64,000 nucleotides of DNA from Dyella sp. BiH032 (GTDB lineage: Bacteria; Pseudomonadota; Gammaproteobacteria; Xanthomonadales; Rhodanobacteraceae): the NCBI RefSeq assembly GCF_031954525.1, contig NZ_CP134867.1, positions 2,356,001 through 2,420,000 of the forward strand, given 5' to 3'. How positions within the stretch are numbered: position 1 is the first letter of the stretch; the number at the start of each line of letters is the position of its first letter. Of the stretch, positions 21,272 through 29,949 are shown piece after piece. The notes below the pieces were generated by a model, which searched no databases, was not told the DNA's origin, and saw nothing but the letters and a program-made list of their open reading frames with translations. Made by a program: the position numbers and the translations under genes.

Positions 21272-21633
21272 GGCTGCTTGGCCTCCGCCGCACCCAGAAG
21301 CGTCTTCAGATCCAGACCCAGGCGCTGCAGCCGCTGGAACAGCGCCGGCCATTCCTCGCGCAGGAACCGCTCGCGCTCGGACTTGAGCAGTGCCTCACGG
21401 GCTCCATCGATCACAAACATGCCCAACCCCCTCCTTTTTTCCACTAGTTGGTCGTCGACCAGTTCCTGGTACGCCTTTGAAACCGTCAGCGGATTGATTT
21501 GGAAATCCGCCGCTACCTGGCGCACTGACGGCAGCGGGTCGCCCTCGTTCAAGGCGCCGTCCAGGATCATCGCCACCACGCGTTCGCGGAGCTGGCGGTA
21601 GATCGGGACGCTGTCGTTCCAGGTAATGGACAT
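21268..21633 (-). CDS. GntR family regulator, YtrA subfamily
   Basis: 121 residues: a winged-helix domain (VPIYRQLRERVVAMILDGAL, then DPLPSVRQVAADFQINPLTVSKAYQELVDDQLVEKRRGLGMFV in parts) and a short helical tail. That is the YtrA layout without a large effector domain. It is co-transcribed with an ABC transporter and a small exported protein. A 24-bp palindrome of YtrA type lies upstream of the operon at 21992-22015 and is the probable autoregulatory operator. Confidence 0.9.
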   Translation of the reverse strand: MSITWNDSVPIYRQLRERVVAMILDGALNEGDPLPSVRQVAADFQINPLTVSKAYQELVDDQLVEKRRGLGMFVIDGAREALLKSERERFLREEWPALFQRLQRLGLDLKTLLGAAEAKQP

Positions 21634-21637
21634 ACGG

Positions 21638-21961
21638 TTATTCCTTGGTGATGCGGCCAAACGTGGTGCCAAACGAATAGTAGGGCATGGCCAGCTGGGC
21701 CCCGAGCAGGGCGACCCCGCTCTCTGCGGCGCGGGCGGCGATGGGCGTCAGGGCGGCGGTGGCCACCCCCGCGTCGGCCAGCAGGGCGGCGGCGCGCAGG
21801 TCTTCGGCGGTCGGGCGGACGTTGACGGGAGCCAGGTTGATGACCTTCACCCCATTGATTTCGGTGACGGGCACGACCTTGACGTTGGTGTTCAGGGCGG
21901 CCAGGCCTGCGGCGGTCAGCAGGACGGCGGCGGTCGTGGCGAGCAGGTTCGGCGCTTTCAT
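21638..21961 (-). CDS. Small secreted protein at the head of a YtrA-ABC operon
   Basis: 107 residues, family not recognised. An N-terminal hydrophobic segment (LLATTAAVLLTAAGLAAL) looks like a signal peptide or a single membrane anchor. The rest is alanine-rich with a short beta-like part (VKVVPVTEINGVKVINLAPVNV) and ends in SFGTTFGRITKE. It is the first gene after the palindromic operator, four bases before the GntR gene, so it is regulated with the transporter. It may be a periplasmic partner or target of the system; that is inference. Confidence 0.7.
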   Translation of the reverse strand: MKAPNLLATTAAVLLTAAGLAALNTNVKVVPVTEINGVKVINLAPVNVRPTAEDLRAAALLADAGVATAALTPIAARAAESGVALLGAQLAMPYYSFGTTFGRITKE

Positions 21962-21991
21962 GGCGGGTCTCCTTTAGTGACCTCGTGGACC

Positions 21992-22015
21992 GGTGTTGTA
22001 GTGAACTATAACACC
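21992..22015. promoter_or_regulatory. YtrA-type palindromic operator
   Basis: GGTGTT, G, TAGT, GA, ACTA, T, AACACC: arms of 11 bp with one mismatch around a 2-bp centre. It lies 30 bp before the first gene of the operon, overlapping where the promoter should be. GTGTT...AACAC arms are typical of YtrA-subfamily GntR operators, and a YtrA-type gene is in the operon. Confidence 0.75.
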
Positions 22016-22285
22016 ACATTCGAAACCGTCAATAGGCGAAGCGAAAAATCGCAACATGACTGATGGCCTATCTGGCGGCCCGGGGTGCCTAGTCCGGGGT
22101 GGGGGACCGGCGCGGAGTGCGCGCCGCGGCCGGTCCTGCCTTCGATGCACATGGTCGCGCCGGGGTTTAGTCGGCGGCAGCGGCGGGCATCAGGCATCGC
22201 AGGTGACAGGTATCAGGCCGTCACGATCCGCAGACCCGCGGTTCTGCTTCAATGAGCCGCCGTCATTCGAACAAGGAGCTTTCGC

Positions 22286-23071
22286 ATGGATCTTGGCCTT
22301 ACCGGTCGGGTGGTCGTCATCACGGGCGCCAGCAGGGGCATCGGCCTGGCCTGCGCCGCCGCGTTCCTGCGCGAGGGTGCCAAGGTGATCGGCGTCGCCC
22401 GCTCCATGGACCACCTGCAGGCCGCCCGGCACCAGCTGCACGGCGAAGGTCTGCAACTGCATGTGGAGCCGGCCGACCTCACCGACAGCGTGGCCGCCCA
22501 GGTGGTGATGGAGCGCATCGAGGACGACCACGGCCCCATCGACGTCCTGGTCAACTGCGCTGGCGCCGCCCGCCGCACCCCGCCGGCCGAACTCGACGCC
22601 CACGCGCTGCACGCCGCCATGCAGGCCAAGTACTTCACTTACATGCACGCGATCGATCCGGTCATCCGCCGCATGGCCGCGCGCGGCAAAGGCGCGATCG
22701 TCAACATCGTCGGGCAGGGCGGCCGCCAGGCCAACGCGGTGCACATCGGCGGCGGCGCGGCGAACGCGGCGCTGATGCTGGCGTCAGTAGGCTATGCCAC
22801 GGCGTATGCCGGCAAGGGCGTGCGGGTGAACGTGATCAATCCCGGTGTCACGCGCACGGGCCGCATGGAAGAAGGGCTGGAAGCCTCCGCGCGAGCCACC
22901 GGCAAATCGAAGGAGGACCTGCTGGCGGTGCAGACCGCGGAGATCCCGCTGGGGCGCGTGGCGGAGCCGGAGGAGATCGCGAACGTGGCGGTGTTCCTGG
23001 CGTCGTCGCAGGCCAGCTATGTCACGGGGGCGATCATCCCGATGGATGGCGGAAAAACTGGCGCGATTTGA
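22286..23071 (+). CDS. SDR family protein with altered active site
   Basis: 261 residues, classical short-chain dehydrogenase length. The NAD(P) site TGASRGIG (13-20) and the structural NCAG (90-93) are intact, as is the C-terminal VAVFLASSQASYVTGAIIPMDGG. The catalytic Tyr-x3-Lys is missing: by alignment to the usual YSASKAAL, the tyrosine position is G156 and the lysine is N160 (GGAANAALML). The usual serine after VNI is also replaced (VNIVGQGG). It may bind the cofactor without standard reductase chemistry, or use other residues. The start is ATG 22286 after AAGGAGCTTTCGC. Confidence 0.85.
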   Translation: MDLGLTGRVVVITGASRGIGLACAAAFLREGAKVIGVARSMDHLQAARHQLHGEGLQLHVEPADLTDSVAAQVVMERIEDDHGPIDVLVNCAGAARRTPPAELDAHALHAAMQAKYFTYMHAIDPVIRRMAARGKGAIVNIVGQGGRQANAVHIGGGAANAALMLASVGYATAYAGKGVRVNVINPGVTRTGRMEEGLEASARATGKSKEDLLAVQTAEIPLGRVAEPEEIANVAVFLASSQASYVTGAIIPMDGGKTGAI

Positions 23072-23848
23072 GGCTGCCGAGGCCCATCGCGGAGGAATGC
23101 TTTGAACGCTTCTTTGCTAAGAAGACCGCGTCTGTGCCGGGATCACATAAGCCGGAGATCGCCGGTCACTTGCGTCCGATATGCGGCCGCCATGCGAAGC
23201 CTGCGCTCCGAACGATGCTCCACGACGCCTGTTGCGCGGCGTGATGCCGCCTCAAATGCAACTCCTCGATGGAAGGCGCAGGGCGATACGCATGTTGCCG
23301 GCAAGGCCGGAAGAACTGCCGGAACCAAGTCAGCGCGCTGAATATCATGAGCGTCGCGCCCGCTTGGCCGCGTCGACCGCGGCCGCAAGCAACTGACGTC
23401 GCGACATCGGCGGAAGCGGCTGCACCACGCGTGGCCAGCCAAGGTGATAGTGGAGCCCGTCACTGAGCGAGGCAATGAACCTGCCCAACTTCGAGACAGG
23501 AGGAGAGGCGGGAAGGGAGCGACTGACCATACGGAGACCTCGAAGTGCGACCCTGCGTGCATCCACATGGCGGGCCAGCGCTTGAGGCAGCCAGCAGATA
23601 GTTCGGGCGATCCATCTGCAGCGATTACTGTCCTCTCTTGTCCGTTACCCGTGGGTTAAAGCCGTGTCCGTCACACGTGGGTGACACGTTCGCCCACGCG
23701 CCTTCTTCAAAGCGGTGCTGATCGAGCAGGCTCGGCCGACGTATCGGTCGCCGCTGGTGATTTGATGTCTGCATGGCTGGATGGCTACTTGCGCCAACCT
23801 ACCCATAGGACTAGCGTCGCCGAGCGTTCTGCCGGGGGAATCTCCATC
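23072..23848. other. Long spacer without a supported gene
   Basis: 777 bp with no frame I would call. A minus-strand frame at 23345-23566 (73 codons, ending RRQLLAAAVDAAKRARRS) reads somewhat like protein but has no ribosome site or family match, so it may be a decayed gene. Confidence 0.4.
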
Positions 23849-24064
23849 ATGATCACGATCGATGCCTGGGCAGATGGCCCCAATTCGTTTGGTCTGTGGC
23901 GAGGGCATTGGCGCCTGCTGCGCGACGGTCTCATCATCAAGGGCCGTTTTGGCGTCACGGGCGATCGCTTCCTTACGCAGGGCGAAGCCGTCGACGCCGC
24001 CATTCGATGCGGTATCTCCGACCGGCGCAATGTGCCGGTTGGCGACATGAAGTACGGGTGCTGA
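23849..24064 (+). CDS. Small hypothetical protein, 71 aa
   Basis: Family not named. The sequence MITIDAWADGPNSFGLW, with GHWRLLRDGLIIKGRFG and FLTQGEAVDAAIRCGI, looks like a compact beta-beta-alpha domain. The start is ATG 23849, chosen because GGGGGAA lies 8 bases upstream and the longer frame before it is poor. No signal peptide. It stands alone before a 53-residue gene on the same strand. Confidence 0.55.
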   Translation: MITIDAWADGPNSFGLWRGHWRLLRDGLIIKGRFGVTGDRFLTQGEAVDAAIRCGISDRRNVPVGDMKYGC

Positions 24065-24172
24065 TCACGTATCGAACGTGGTTGCAGTTGCCTTTCCAAC
24101 ACGCGCGTCACTCGAGGACAACTTCGGTTATGCCAGTGTCCGCATGCGGCATTCGCCGCCTCGGAGTACGAC

Positions 24173-24334
24173 ATGAACAACCCCAGTCACCCCAACGCGC
24201 CTCAGTCTCCCCAGACGTCACCCGTCGCTCCTGCTAATGACCCGCAGGAAAGCCCGGCGAACGAGCAGTCCACAGAGCAACAGAAGGACGTCCAGGGAAA
24301 TCAGCCGGAAGAAGCCGAGCCGCAGCGCAGGTGA
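24173..24334 (+). CDS. Small Pro/Gln-rich protein, 53 aa
   Basis: A short, probably disordered protein made mainly of Pro, Gln, Asn, Ser and Glu (MNNPSHPNAPQSPQTSPV at the start, ending PEEAEPQRR). GGAG lies 6 bases before ATG 24173, and a clear terminator follows the stop, so it has both ends of a transcription unit. Function is unknown. Confidence 0.5.
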   Translation: MNNPSHPNAPQSPQTSPVAPANDPQESPANEQSTEQQKDVQGNQPEEAEPQRR

Positions 24335-24358
24335 ATTCACGTGCTTCGCACACAAGGG

Positions 24359-24382
24359 GCCGCCATGAGGCGGCTCTTTTTA
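24359..24382 (+). terminator. Intrinsic terminator
   Basis: GCCGCC, ATGA, GGCGGC, followed by TCTTTTTA. It lies 25 bp after the stop of the 53-aa gene. Confidence 0.85.
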
Positions 24383-24633
24383 TGGAGAGTATGGCGACAG
24401 AAGTTCTGTTTCCTGTCCCGAATCGACGATTCGACATGCGGCGCGACCCACACCTAGACATGCGCGGCGTGCCTGGTGTCCCTCTGCACGTCGGCGCCTC
24501 GGCCACGCGAACGGAGCACCTTCATGGAAGGCGCTCCGATGAGGCGATTCAATGCATCGCCTGTGCGCATGGTCGTTTACCGCATCGGGCGACCGGCCAC
24601 CATGGAAAGATGGCCCGCCGTGCGTCCGTGCGA

Positions 24634-25086
24634 TTACTTCTTGGCCGGTACGTTGACCGTATCCACCGCGTGGATGATGCCGTTGCTCGACGTAATGTCC
24701 CGCCCAGTGATCGTGGCCGAGCCGATGCGAACCCTGTTGCCTTCCTTCGTGATCGATGCTGTCTGGCCCTGCATCATGGTCGGCGCGGTCAGTTTCTCGA
24801 CGTCGACATACGATGCGCGACCCGGCATCAGGTGATACTTCAGTACGGAGATCAATTCCGCTTTGTTCTCCGGCTTCAGCCAGTTCTCCAGCGTGCCGTC
24901 GGGTAGTTTCTTGAATGCCGCATCCGTCGGCGCAAAGAAGGTATAAGGTCCGGATTCCTTCAGTGTGCCCGTAAGTTCGGCCGCTTCCAGTGCCCGGTTG
25001 AGGATACTGAAAGAACCGTTGGCCGCTGTCGTCTCGACCAGGTTCTTGTTGGGCGCGCGAACAACGTTGGAGTCATGGTTGGACAT
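24634..25086 (-). CDS. Fasciclin (FAS1) domain protein
   Basis: 150 residues forming a single FAS1 domain. Typical blocks are FSILNRALEAAELTGTLKESGPYTFFAPTDAAFKKLP (read in parts), LISVLKYHLMPG, and the end SNGIIHAVDTVNVP. FAS1 domains mediate adhesion or matrix binding when exported. No signal peptide is visible here: the N-terminus MSNHDSNVVRAPNKN is polar, so it may be cytoplasmic or exported by another route. The start ATG 25086 has a weak ribosome site. It stands alone in a gene-poor stretch. Confidence 0.88.
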   Translation of the reverse strand: MSNHDSNVVRAPNKNLVETTAANGSFSILNRALEAAELTGTLKESGPYTFFAPTDAAFKKLPDGTLENWLKPENKAELISVLKYHLMPGRASYVDVEKLTAPTMMQGQTASITKEGNRVRIGSATITGRDITSSNGIIHAVDTVNVPAKK

Positions 25087-25885
25087 GGGAGTACCTTGAG
25101 TGGCGATCCGAGACCGGATCGAGAGCGGCGGAAGCCGCGACTCCGATGAAGATCGGAGAAGTACTCAGATGGCGTTAGGGATAGGACCGCGTGGCTGAGA
25201 CGCCTGCCAAGGAGGAGGTCTTCTTCCTGGTGCCCAGTGAGCATGCGCGTGTAGTTGTTAGGTGAGAGTAATGTGGAGAACGAAACAGCGCGATGTCTGT
25301 TTCTTCGTCCTTCCGGATGGGAGTCGCTCGCCTGGCGACGCGTTACAGGGAAGTAACGGAAGAGGGCGCATGGTGGGGCGTGCCGCGGCGTCGCCAAGCC
25401 TCGCCGGTGCTCGAATTATCGGTCATGTTTTCAAAGGTCTCTTTGTGCTTCCTCCGACGCGGTCGGAGCCGCAGCTAACGCTTACGCACGACCTGCGGAA
25501 TGCAGGTCCTACCTCGAGGCCTTTCCGTGCATATCTTCAATCACCTCAACGCGCTGTACTTTCACCCTCACAAGCTGCGCTTTACACCCCTCTCGGGAGC
25601 GACGGATGACGAGCTCCGCAAGCGCGGATTTCCAGGGCATCCCGCGTCGGGGTCATGGCATCCGGCAAGTTCCCCGGTGCGCGCAACCGAGACCGCGCCC
25701 AAGATCTCCAAGTCCATACGGGACGAACTCAGGAACGACATGGCCTCGGAACGCGTGGATGACGACGAGGCTCCGGCCAAGGTACAGGCTGTCCCCAGTG
25801 CTGAGGATCGCCACGGCTGATGCCACGCCGGAGTTTTTCCCCAGAGAGAGAGCGAATCCCACGATCGATTGCAGAGGCAGCCACC
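25087..25885. other. Spacer with no confident gene
   Basis: 799 bp. A plus-strand frame starting near 25529 (VHIFNHLNALYF) and ending 25820 could be a protein of about 97 residues, and its last 26 codons have an AGGA before an ATG at 25739. There is no family match and the base composition is indecisive, so it is not called. Confidence 0.4.
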
Positions 25886-26107
25886 ATGGCCAGCGTGTCC
25901 GGCAAGACCAACAACGGCTTTACCTACGAAGGCGAATACGAGCATGCCAACGCGGACCGGGTGAAGTGGAGCGCCACCTACCGCCGAGATGGCATCTTCT
26001 TCGGCATGCGGCACGGCCGCATCGATGAGCTTCAAGGTGTCTCGCCAGAAGAAGTCCAGGAAGCCGTCGTGGACGGCATCGTCTTCGCGTGGAGTGGATC
26101 GAGCTGA
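25886..26107 (+). CDS. Small hypothetical protein, 73 aa
   Basis: Family not recognised. MASVSGKTNNGFTYEGEYEH is followed by WSATYRRDGIFFGMRHGRID and a helix (SPEEVQEAVVDGIVFAW). It is acidic, with no signal peptide or membrane segment. The start is ATG 25886, with GAGGCAG upstream. It resembles short stress-associated orphans of this bacterial group, but that is only an impression. Confidence 0.55.
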   Translation: MASVSGKTNNGFTYEGEYEHANADRVKWSATYRRDGIFFGMRHGRIDELQGVSPEEVQEAVVDGIVFAWSGSS

Positions 26108-26619
26108 GCGCTGTCCCGGCCGGACACAAGACGTTCTCACCGACGATGCGCAGCCATCGGACATCTTCGCAGAGCGCCGCGCGTAGAGGCCTGCCATAGC
26201 GGTCGATGTCGATGGCGGCTGCGCGTTCTGCACCCGCTGCGCCGTTTCATGATCGGGGAAGCCTTAAGGATCGCCTGCATCCATCACTAACCGCCGCTTA
26301 CGGATGAAGATGGCCGCGAAAGTGCCGACGGTGTATCGGCCGATGCTTATGACGGCAGGTCCATGGATGATCGCATCGCGACGACCTGCATGCGCCTATG
26401 CCACGACTCGTTCCTCGCGCGCATAGCCAAGTCTCGTTTAGTCATTTGGGGCCAAGTTTTCCTCTCAAGATGAGCACTATCGGCTCTTGAACCGATGCAT
26501 GTGCGCGGTAGGCTTTCGTGGTCCGGTGAATCGGCGTGCGTCGTCACCCGATGCGGCCCTCTTTGCGGTCCATGTGCCGCGGCGGATCGCGCATCGCCGG
26601 CGCCTACAGGGGAAAACCT
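26108..26619. other. Region upstream of the pilin operon
   Basis: 512 bp without a supported gene. The pilE promoter must lie here. I looked for a sigma-54 site (GG-N10-GC context TGGCAC...TTGC), common for pilin genes, and saw no clean match. Confidence 0.4.
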
Positions 26620-27087
26620 ATGTCATGCAACTGCGGCCGCGCGGGCGCTGCGCGCGGCTTTACGCTCATTGAACTCATGGTCACGGTGGCCATCGTCGCC
26701 ATCATCGCGGCCGTGGCCCTGCCTTCGTATACGGACTACCTGAAGCGAAGCAAGCTCACCGAGGCATACAACACGCTGGCCACTTACCGCGCCAGCATGG
26801 AGCAGTACTACCAGGACAATCGGACCTACGGCGCCGGCGGTGCCTGTGGCGTGGCGCTGCCCACGGGCCTGAAGTACTTCTCGGTCACCTGCGGCCCGGC
26901 GGCGGCGAGCACGGCTTCGCTGCAGGCGTACGTCGCTACCGCCAAAGGCATCGCCGATTCGCAGGTAGCCGGCTTCACTTTCACCATCAACGAAAAGAAC
27001 GATCGCGCGACTACGGCGACACCGTCTGGCTGGGGCACGGCACCCACGAACTGCTGGGTGATGCGAAAGGGGGGCGGTTGCCAATGA
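26620..27087 (+). CDS. pilE: Type IV minor pilin PilE
   Basis: 155 residues. The class III leader MSCNCGRAGAARG is followed by FTLIELMVTVAIVAIIAAVALPSYTDYLKRSK, read in parts. That is the conserved cleavage site G/F with Glu5, then the hydrophobic assembly helix. The globular part has a cysteine pair near the end (CWVMRKGGGC) forming the D-loop. PilE is processed by PilD and enters the pilus tip or shaft. The start is ATG 26620 after AGGGGAAAACC. It is the first gene of the minor pilin operon; its stop overlaps the next start. Confidence 0.9.
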   Translation: MSCNCGRAGAARGFTLIELMVTVAIVAIIAAVALPSYTDYLKRSKLTEAYNTLATYRASMEQYYQDNRTYGAGGACGVALPTGLKYFSVTCGPAAASTASLQAYVATAKGIADSQVAGFTFTINEKNDRATTATPSGWGTAPTNCWVMRKGGGCQ

Positions 27088-27665
27088 AGCGTGTCGCTGG
27101 CTTCACCTTGGTGGAGCTGATGGTCACCGTGGCGATCCTGGCGATGCTGTTGATCGCCGGCATCCCCTCGTTTCGCGAATGGCTGCGGAACACGCACATA
27201 CGCACCGCCGCCGAATCCATCCAGAACGGATTGCGCTACGCCCGCAGCGAAGCCAGCGGCCGTGGCGTCAACGTCCGTTTCGAGTTCACTTCCGCGGGCG
27301 CGGGCTGGACCGTATGCGCGCTGGCGGGGACGGCCTCCTGCAGCGCCGCCGCCGCGGCCAGCGCGGACAATACGCTGCAGAATTTCGTAGCCGCCGGCGG
27401 CTCCGCCGACGTCGCCCCCATGGTCGCCACCACGGCTGGCGCAACGGCCTCCCCGCTGTCCACCGCCGCCAGCGCGGGCAATGGCATCACCTTCAACGCG
27501 CTCGGAAGGCCGCTCGGCTACGGCACGACGGCGATCAGCCGGATTGACCTCAACACCCTCGGCAAAGACGGCCGAAGGCTGGTGATCCTCATCTCTCCCG
27601 GCGGGATGCCGCGGATGTGCGATCCGAATCTTTCCTTGGCTGTCAGCCCTCAGGGGTGCAAGTAA
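27084..27665 (+). CDS. fimT: FimT/GspH-like minor pilin
   Basis: 193 residues with a very short leader (MKRVAG) before FTLVELMVTVAILAML, then the GspH/FimT pattern PSFREWLRNTHIRTAAESIQNGLRYARSEASGRGV, read in parts. FimT helps pilus biogenesis and, in some species, DNA uptake. The C-terminal part is Ala/Ser/Thr-rich with Cys near CDPNLSLAVSPQGC. The start ATG 27084 overlaps the pilE stop by one step (AATGA). Confidence 0.88.
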   Translation: MKRVAGFTLVELMVTVAILAMLLIAGIPSFREWLRNTHIRTAAESIQNGLRYARSEASGRGVNVRFEFTSAGAGWTVCALAGTASCSAAAAASADNTLQNFVAAGGSADVAPMVATTAGATASPLSTAASAGNGITFNALGRPLGYGTTAISRIDLNTLGKDGRRLVILISPGGMPRMCDPNLSLAVSPQGCK

Positions 27666-27669
27666 CCGT

Positions 27670-28110
27670 ATGCGCGCATCCTTTCCTCACGTCGTCCGCC
27701 GCCGTGCGCAGCGCGGCATCGTGCTGATCGATGCCCTGGTCGCCACCATCATTTTTTCCATCGGCGTGCTCGGCATGGTGGCGCTGCAGGCTGCAGCCAT
27801 CAAGCTGTCGAGCGATGCCAAGTTCCGTTCCGACGCGGCCATGGCGGCGGACCAGGTCATCGCGCAGATGTGGGCCTCCGATCCCGCGGCGCTGGCCGCG
27901 AACTTCAAGAGCCCGGAAGGCGCCAGCTACAAGACATGGAAAGACACCGTCACCCGTCTCACGGCCCGCAGCGGCCTGCCTGGCGCGGCCGGCAAGCCAC
28001 CGACGATCGAGGTGACGGCGGACAACATCGTGACCGTCACCGTCTATTGGCAGGCCGCGGGCGACCCGTCGTACCACCAATACGTCTCCACCACTCATGT
28101 TGCCCGTTGA
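27670..28110 (+). CDS. pilV: Type IV minor pilin PilV
   Basis: 146 residues. The leader MRASFPHVVRRRAQRG precedes IVLIDALVATIIFSIGVLGMVALQ, a PilV-type helix in which Asp replaces the usual Glu5 (IVLID). That exchange is normal for some minor pilins that sit at the tip. It contains no cysteines in the mature part. It lies four bases after fimT and 13 before pilW. Confidence 0.85.
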   Translation: MRASFPHVVRRRAQRGIVLIDALVATIIFSIGVLGMVALQAAAIKLSSDAKFRSDAAMAADQVIAQMWASDPAALAANFKSPEGASYKTWKDTVTRLTARSGLPGAAGKPPTIEVTADNIVTVTVYWQAAGDPSYHQYVSTTHVAR

Positions 28111-28123
28111 GCGAAGGCATCCC

Positions 28124-29266
28124 ATGCGGAACCCGAACCGTCGCGGCTTCAGCGCCGGCGACCACATCCATGGTTTGTCCTTGATCGAACTGATGGTGGG
28201 CATGGTCATCAGCCTTATCTGCGTGCTGGGGATGATGTCGGCCTTCTCGATCTACGAAGGGCGCAAGCGCACCGTCACCAGCGGCGGCGACGCTCAGCAG
28301 AATGGGCTGTACTCGCTGTTCGAGCTGGAACGGCAGGTCAGGACCGCGGGCTCGGGGCTGACCCAGGGTTTCAACTACGGCTTGTGGGGCTGTTCCATCA
28401 CGGCGTATGGCGGCAATGCCAGGAAACTGCCGAGCGCCACCGCGATGCCGGCGGTTTTCGCCGCCTGGCCGTCGGCTACGCCGGTGAAGATGCGGGTGGT
28501 GCCCGTCCTCATTGCCAGCGGCGGCAACGACACCGCGGGAAACGCCAAGCCCGACACGCTGGCCATCGTGGGCGGCAATCCGGCCGGCACGGTATTCAGG
28601 GCTTCCGTCGTCGGCGCCTCCGGCACTGCGGCCGTCACGCTGGACAATGCCTTCGGCTTCGCGGCGAACGACTATGTGCTGGCGACCACCAGCACGGGCG
28701 AATGTTCGATGGCGAAGATCGCCAGCGCGTCATCGTCCAGCAGCCAGCTCACTTTGTCCGCGGCGGACAGCCCGCCCACCGGGCTGGCGGTGGACGGCAG
28801 CGTCTTCGATATCGGCAACCAGCCATCGGTCAGCCTCTACGGCATCGATACTTCCACGAGCACGCTGGTCACCTACGACATGCTCGGGCGCAACGGCGCC
28901 ACGCCGCTCACGATCGCCGACGGCGTCGTTCAACTCAAAGCCTTGTACGGCATCGACAGCGATGGCGATGACGTCGTGGATACCTGGGTGCAGCCCGTCG
29001 GCGACTGGGCTATCGACAAGTTGACCGTGGATCAGGCGTCGGCCGCCGCCGCCTTCGCGAAGATCAAAGCCGTGCGCATCGCCGTCGTCGCGCAGAGCCT
29101 GCTGCCGGAACGCGCCGCCGACTACTCGGGTGCGTCCACGCTGACGCTGTTCGGCGACCTCGATGCGGGCCTGCGCTACACCGTCGGGACCCAGCCGCAG
29201 TACCGATACAAGGTCTACGACACGGTGATACCGATCCGCAACGCCATCATCACCCGCCATTTCTGA
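28124..29266 (+). CDS. pilW: Type IV minor pilin PilW
   Basis: 380 residues, the usual large size of PilW. The leader ends HIHG before LSLIELMVGMVISLICVLGMMSAF, with Glu5 in place. The long globular region begins GGDAQQNGLYSLFELERQVRTAGSG, read in parts, the conserved PilW block. A segment VDTWVQPVGDWAIDKL lies in the second half. It is part of the tip complex with PilV, PilX and PilY1. The start is ATG 28124 with GAAGG eight bases upstream; an earlier in-frame ATG at 28097 lies inside pilV. Confidence 0.88.
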   Translation: MRNPNRRGFSAGDHIHGLSLIELMVGMVISLICVLGMMSAFSIYEGRKRTVTSGGDAQQNGLYSLFELERQVRTAGSGLTQGFNYGLWGCSITAYGGNARKLPSATAMPAVFAAWPSATPVKMRVVPVLIASGGNDTAGNAKPDTLAIVGGNPAGTVFRASVVGASGTAAVTLDNAFGFAANDYVLATTSTGECSMAKIASASSSSSQLTLSAADSPPTGLAVDGSVFDIGNQPSVSLYGIDTSTSTLVTYDMLGRNGATPLTIADGVVQLKALYGIDSDGDDVVDTWVQPVGDWAIDKLTVDQASAAAAFAKIKAVRIAVVAQSLLPERAADYSGASTLTLFGDLDAGLRYTVGTQPQYRYKVYDTVIPIRNAIITRHF

Positions 29267-29276
29267 TCCCGATCCC

Positions 29277-29867
29277 ATGATCGCCAACACTTCTCGTACG
29301 CGGTTTCGAAACCGGCCAAGCCGTCAGCGTGGCGTCATTTCCACGGTCATCGCCGTCATCGTGCTGCTGATCACGCTGATGGCGGCGGTCGCGCTGATGC
29401 GCTCGGTGGATACCGGCAGCAGCGTCGCCGGTCGGCTGGGCTTCAAGCAACAGGTCACGCAAGAGGCGGAGCTGGCCTATCAGGATGCGGTGGCCAGCGC
29501 GGCTTCCTATCTCGGCCAGGCCGGTGAAGCCGACAAGAGCGACATCGGCTACTACGCCACGCCGCAGAGCACCGACATCCGCGGCATACCAACGGCGTTG
29601 ATCGCCAAAGCGGCGGGCAAATCGCTGAAGGCGCCCAGTACCAATGACGATATCCGCTACACGGTAGAGCGACTTTGCCCTCATGCCGGCCCTGCATTGA
29701 CCGTCGCGCCGAACGCCTGCCTGGTGCCCGCCGCCACGATCAACGGAGGTTCGACGACCGGCAACCAAGGCGGCTTCGGCTCGGGCGCGCAGGCTGCCTA
29801 TCGTCTGACCGTTCGCGTAGAAGGCCCGAAGAACGCGGTGAGTTACGTGCAGACCATCATGCGCTGA
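29277..29867 (+). CDS. pilX: Type IV minor pilin PilX
   Basis: 196 residues. PilX proteins have an N-terminus with QRGVISTVIAVIVLLITLMAAVALMRSVDTG, read in parts, in place of the canonical FTLIE; here the cleavage would follow RG. The motif ALMRSVDTGSSVAGRLGFKQ matches the PilX family. The cysteine pair CPHAGPALTVAPNAC probably closes a loop. It precedes pilY1, its usual partner for tip assembly. Confidence 0.85.
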   Translation: MIANTSRTRFRNRPSRQRGVISTVIAVIVLLITLMAAVALMRSVDTGSSVAGRLGFKQQVTQEAELAYQDAVASAASYLGQAGEADKSDIGYYATPQSTDIRGIPTALIAKAAGKSLKAPSTNDDIRYTVERLCPHAGPALTVAPNACLVPAATINGGSTTGNQGGFGSGAQAAYRLTVRVEGPKNAVSYVQTIMR

Positions 29868-29949
29868 GCGCCGGCGATTCCGATTTCACTTCGATGACGG
29901 CGTCCGGGAGCGGACCGCCGCATCGCCATTACGAACCATGGGGAAGGCC

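Noticed and set aside
23143..23568. Minus-strand frames in the spacer after the SDR gene
   Set aside because: They lack ribosome sites and family patterns, and overlap each other in several frames.
26108..26619. Sigma-54 promoter before pilE
   Set aside because: No sequence with correctly spaced GG and GC elements in the right context was found by eye.
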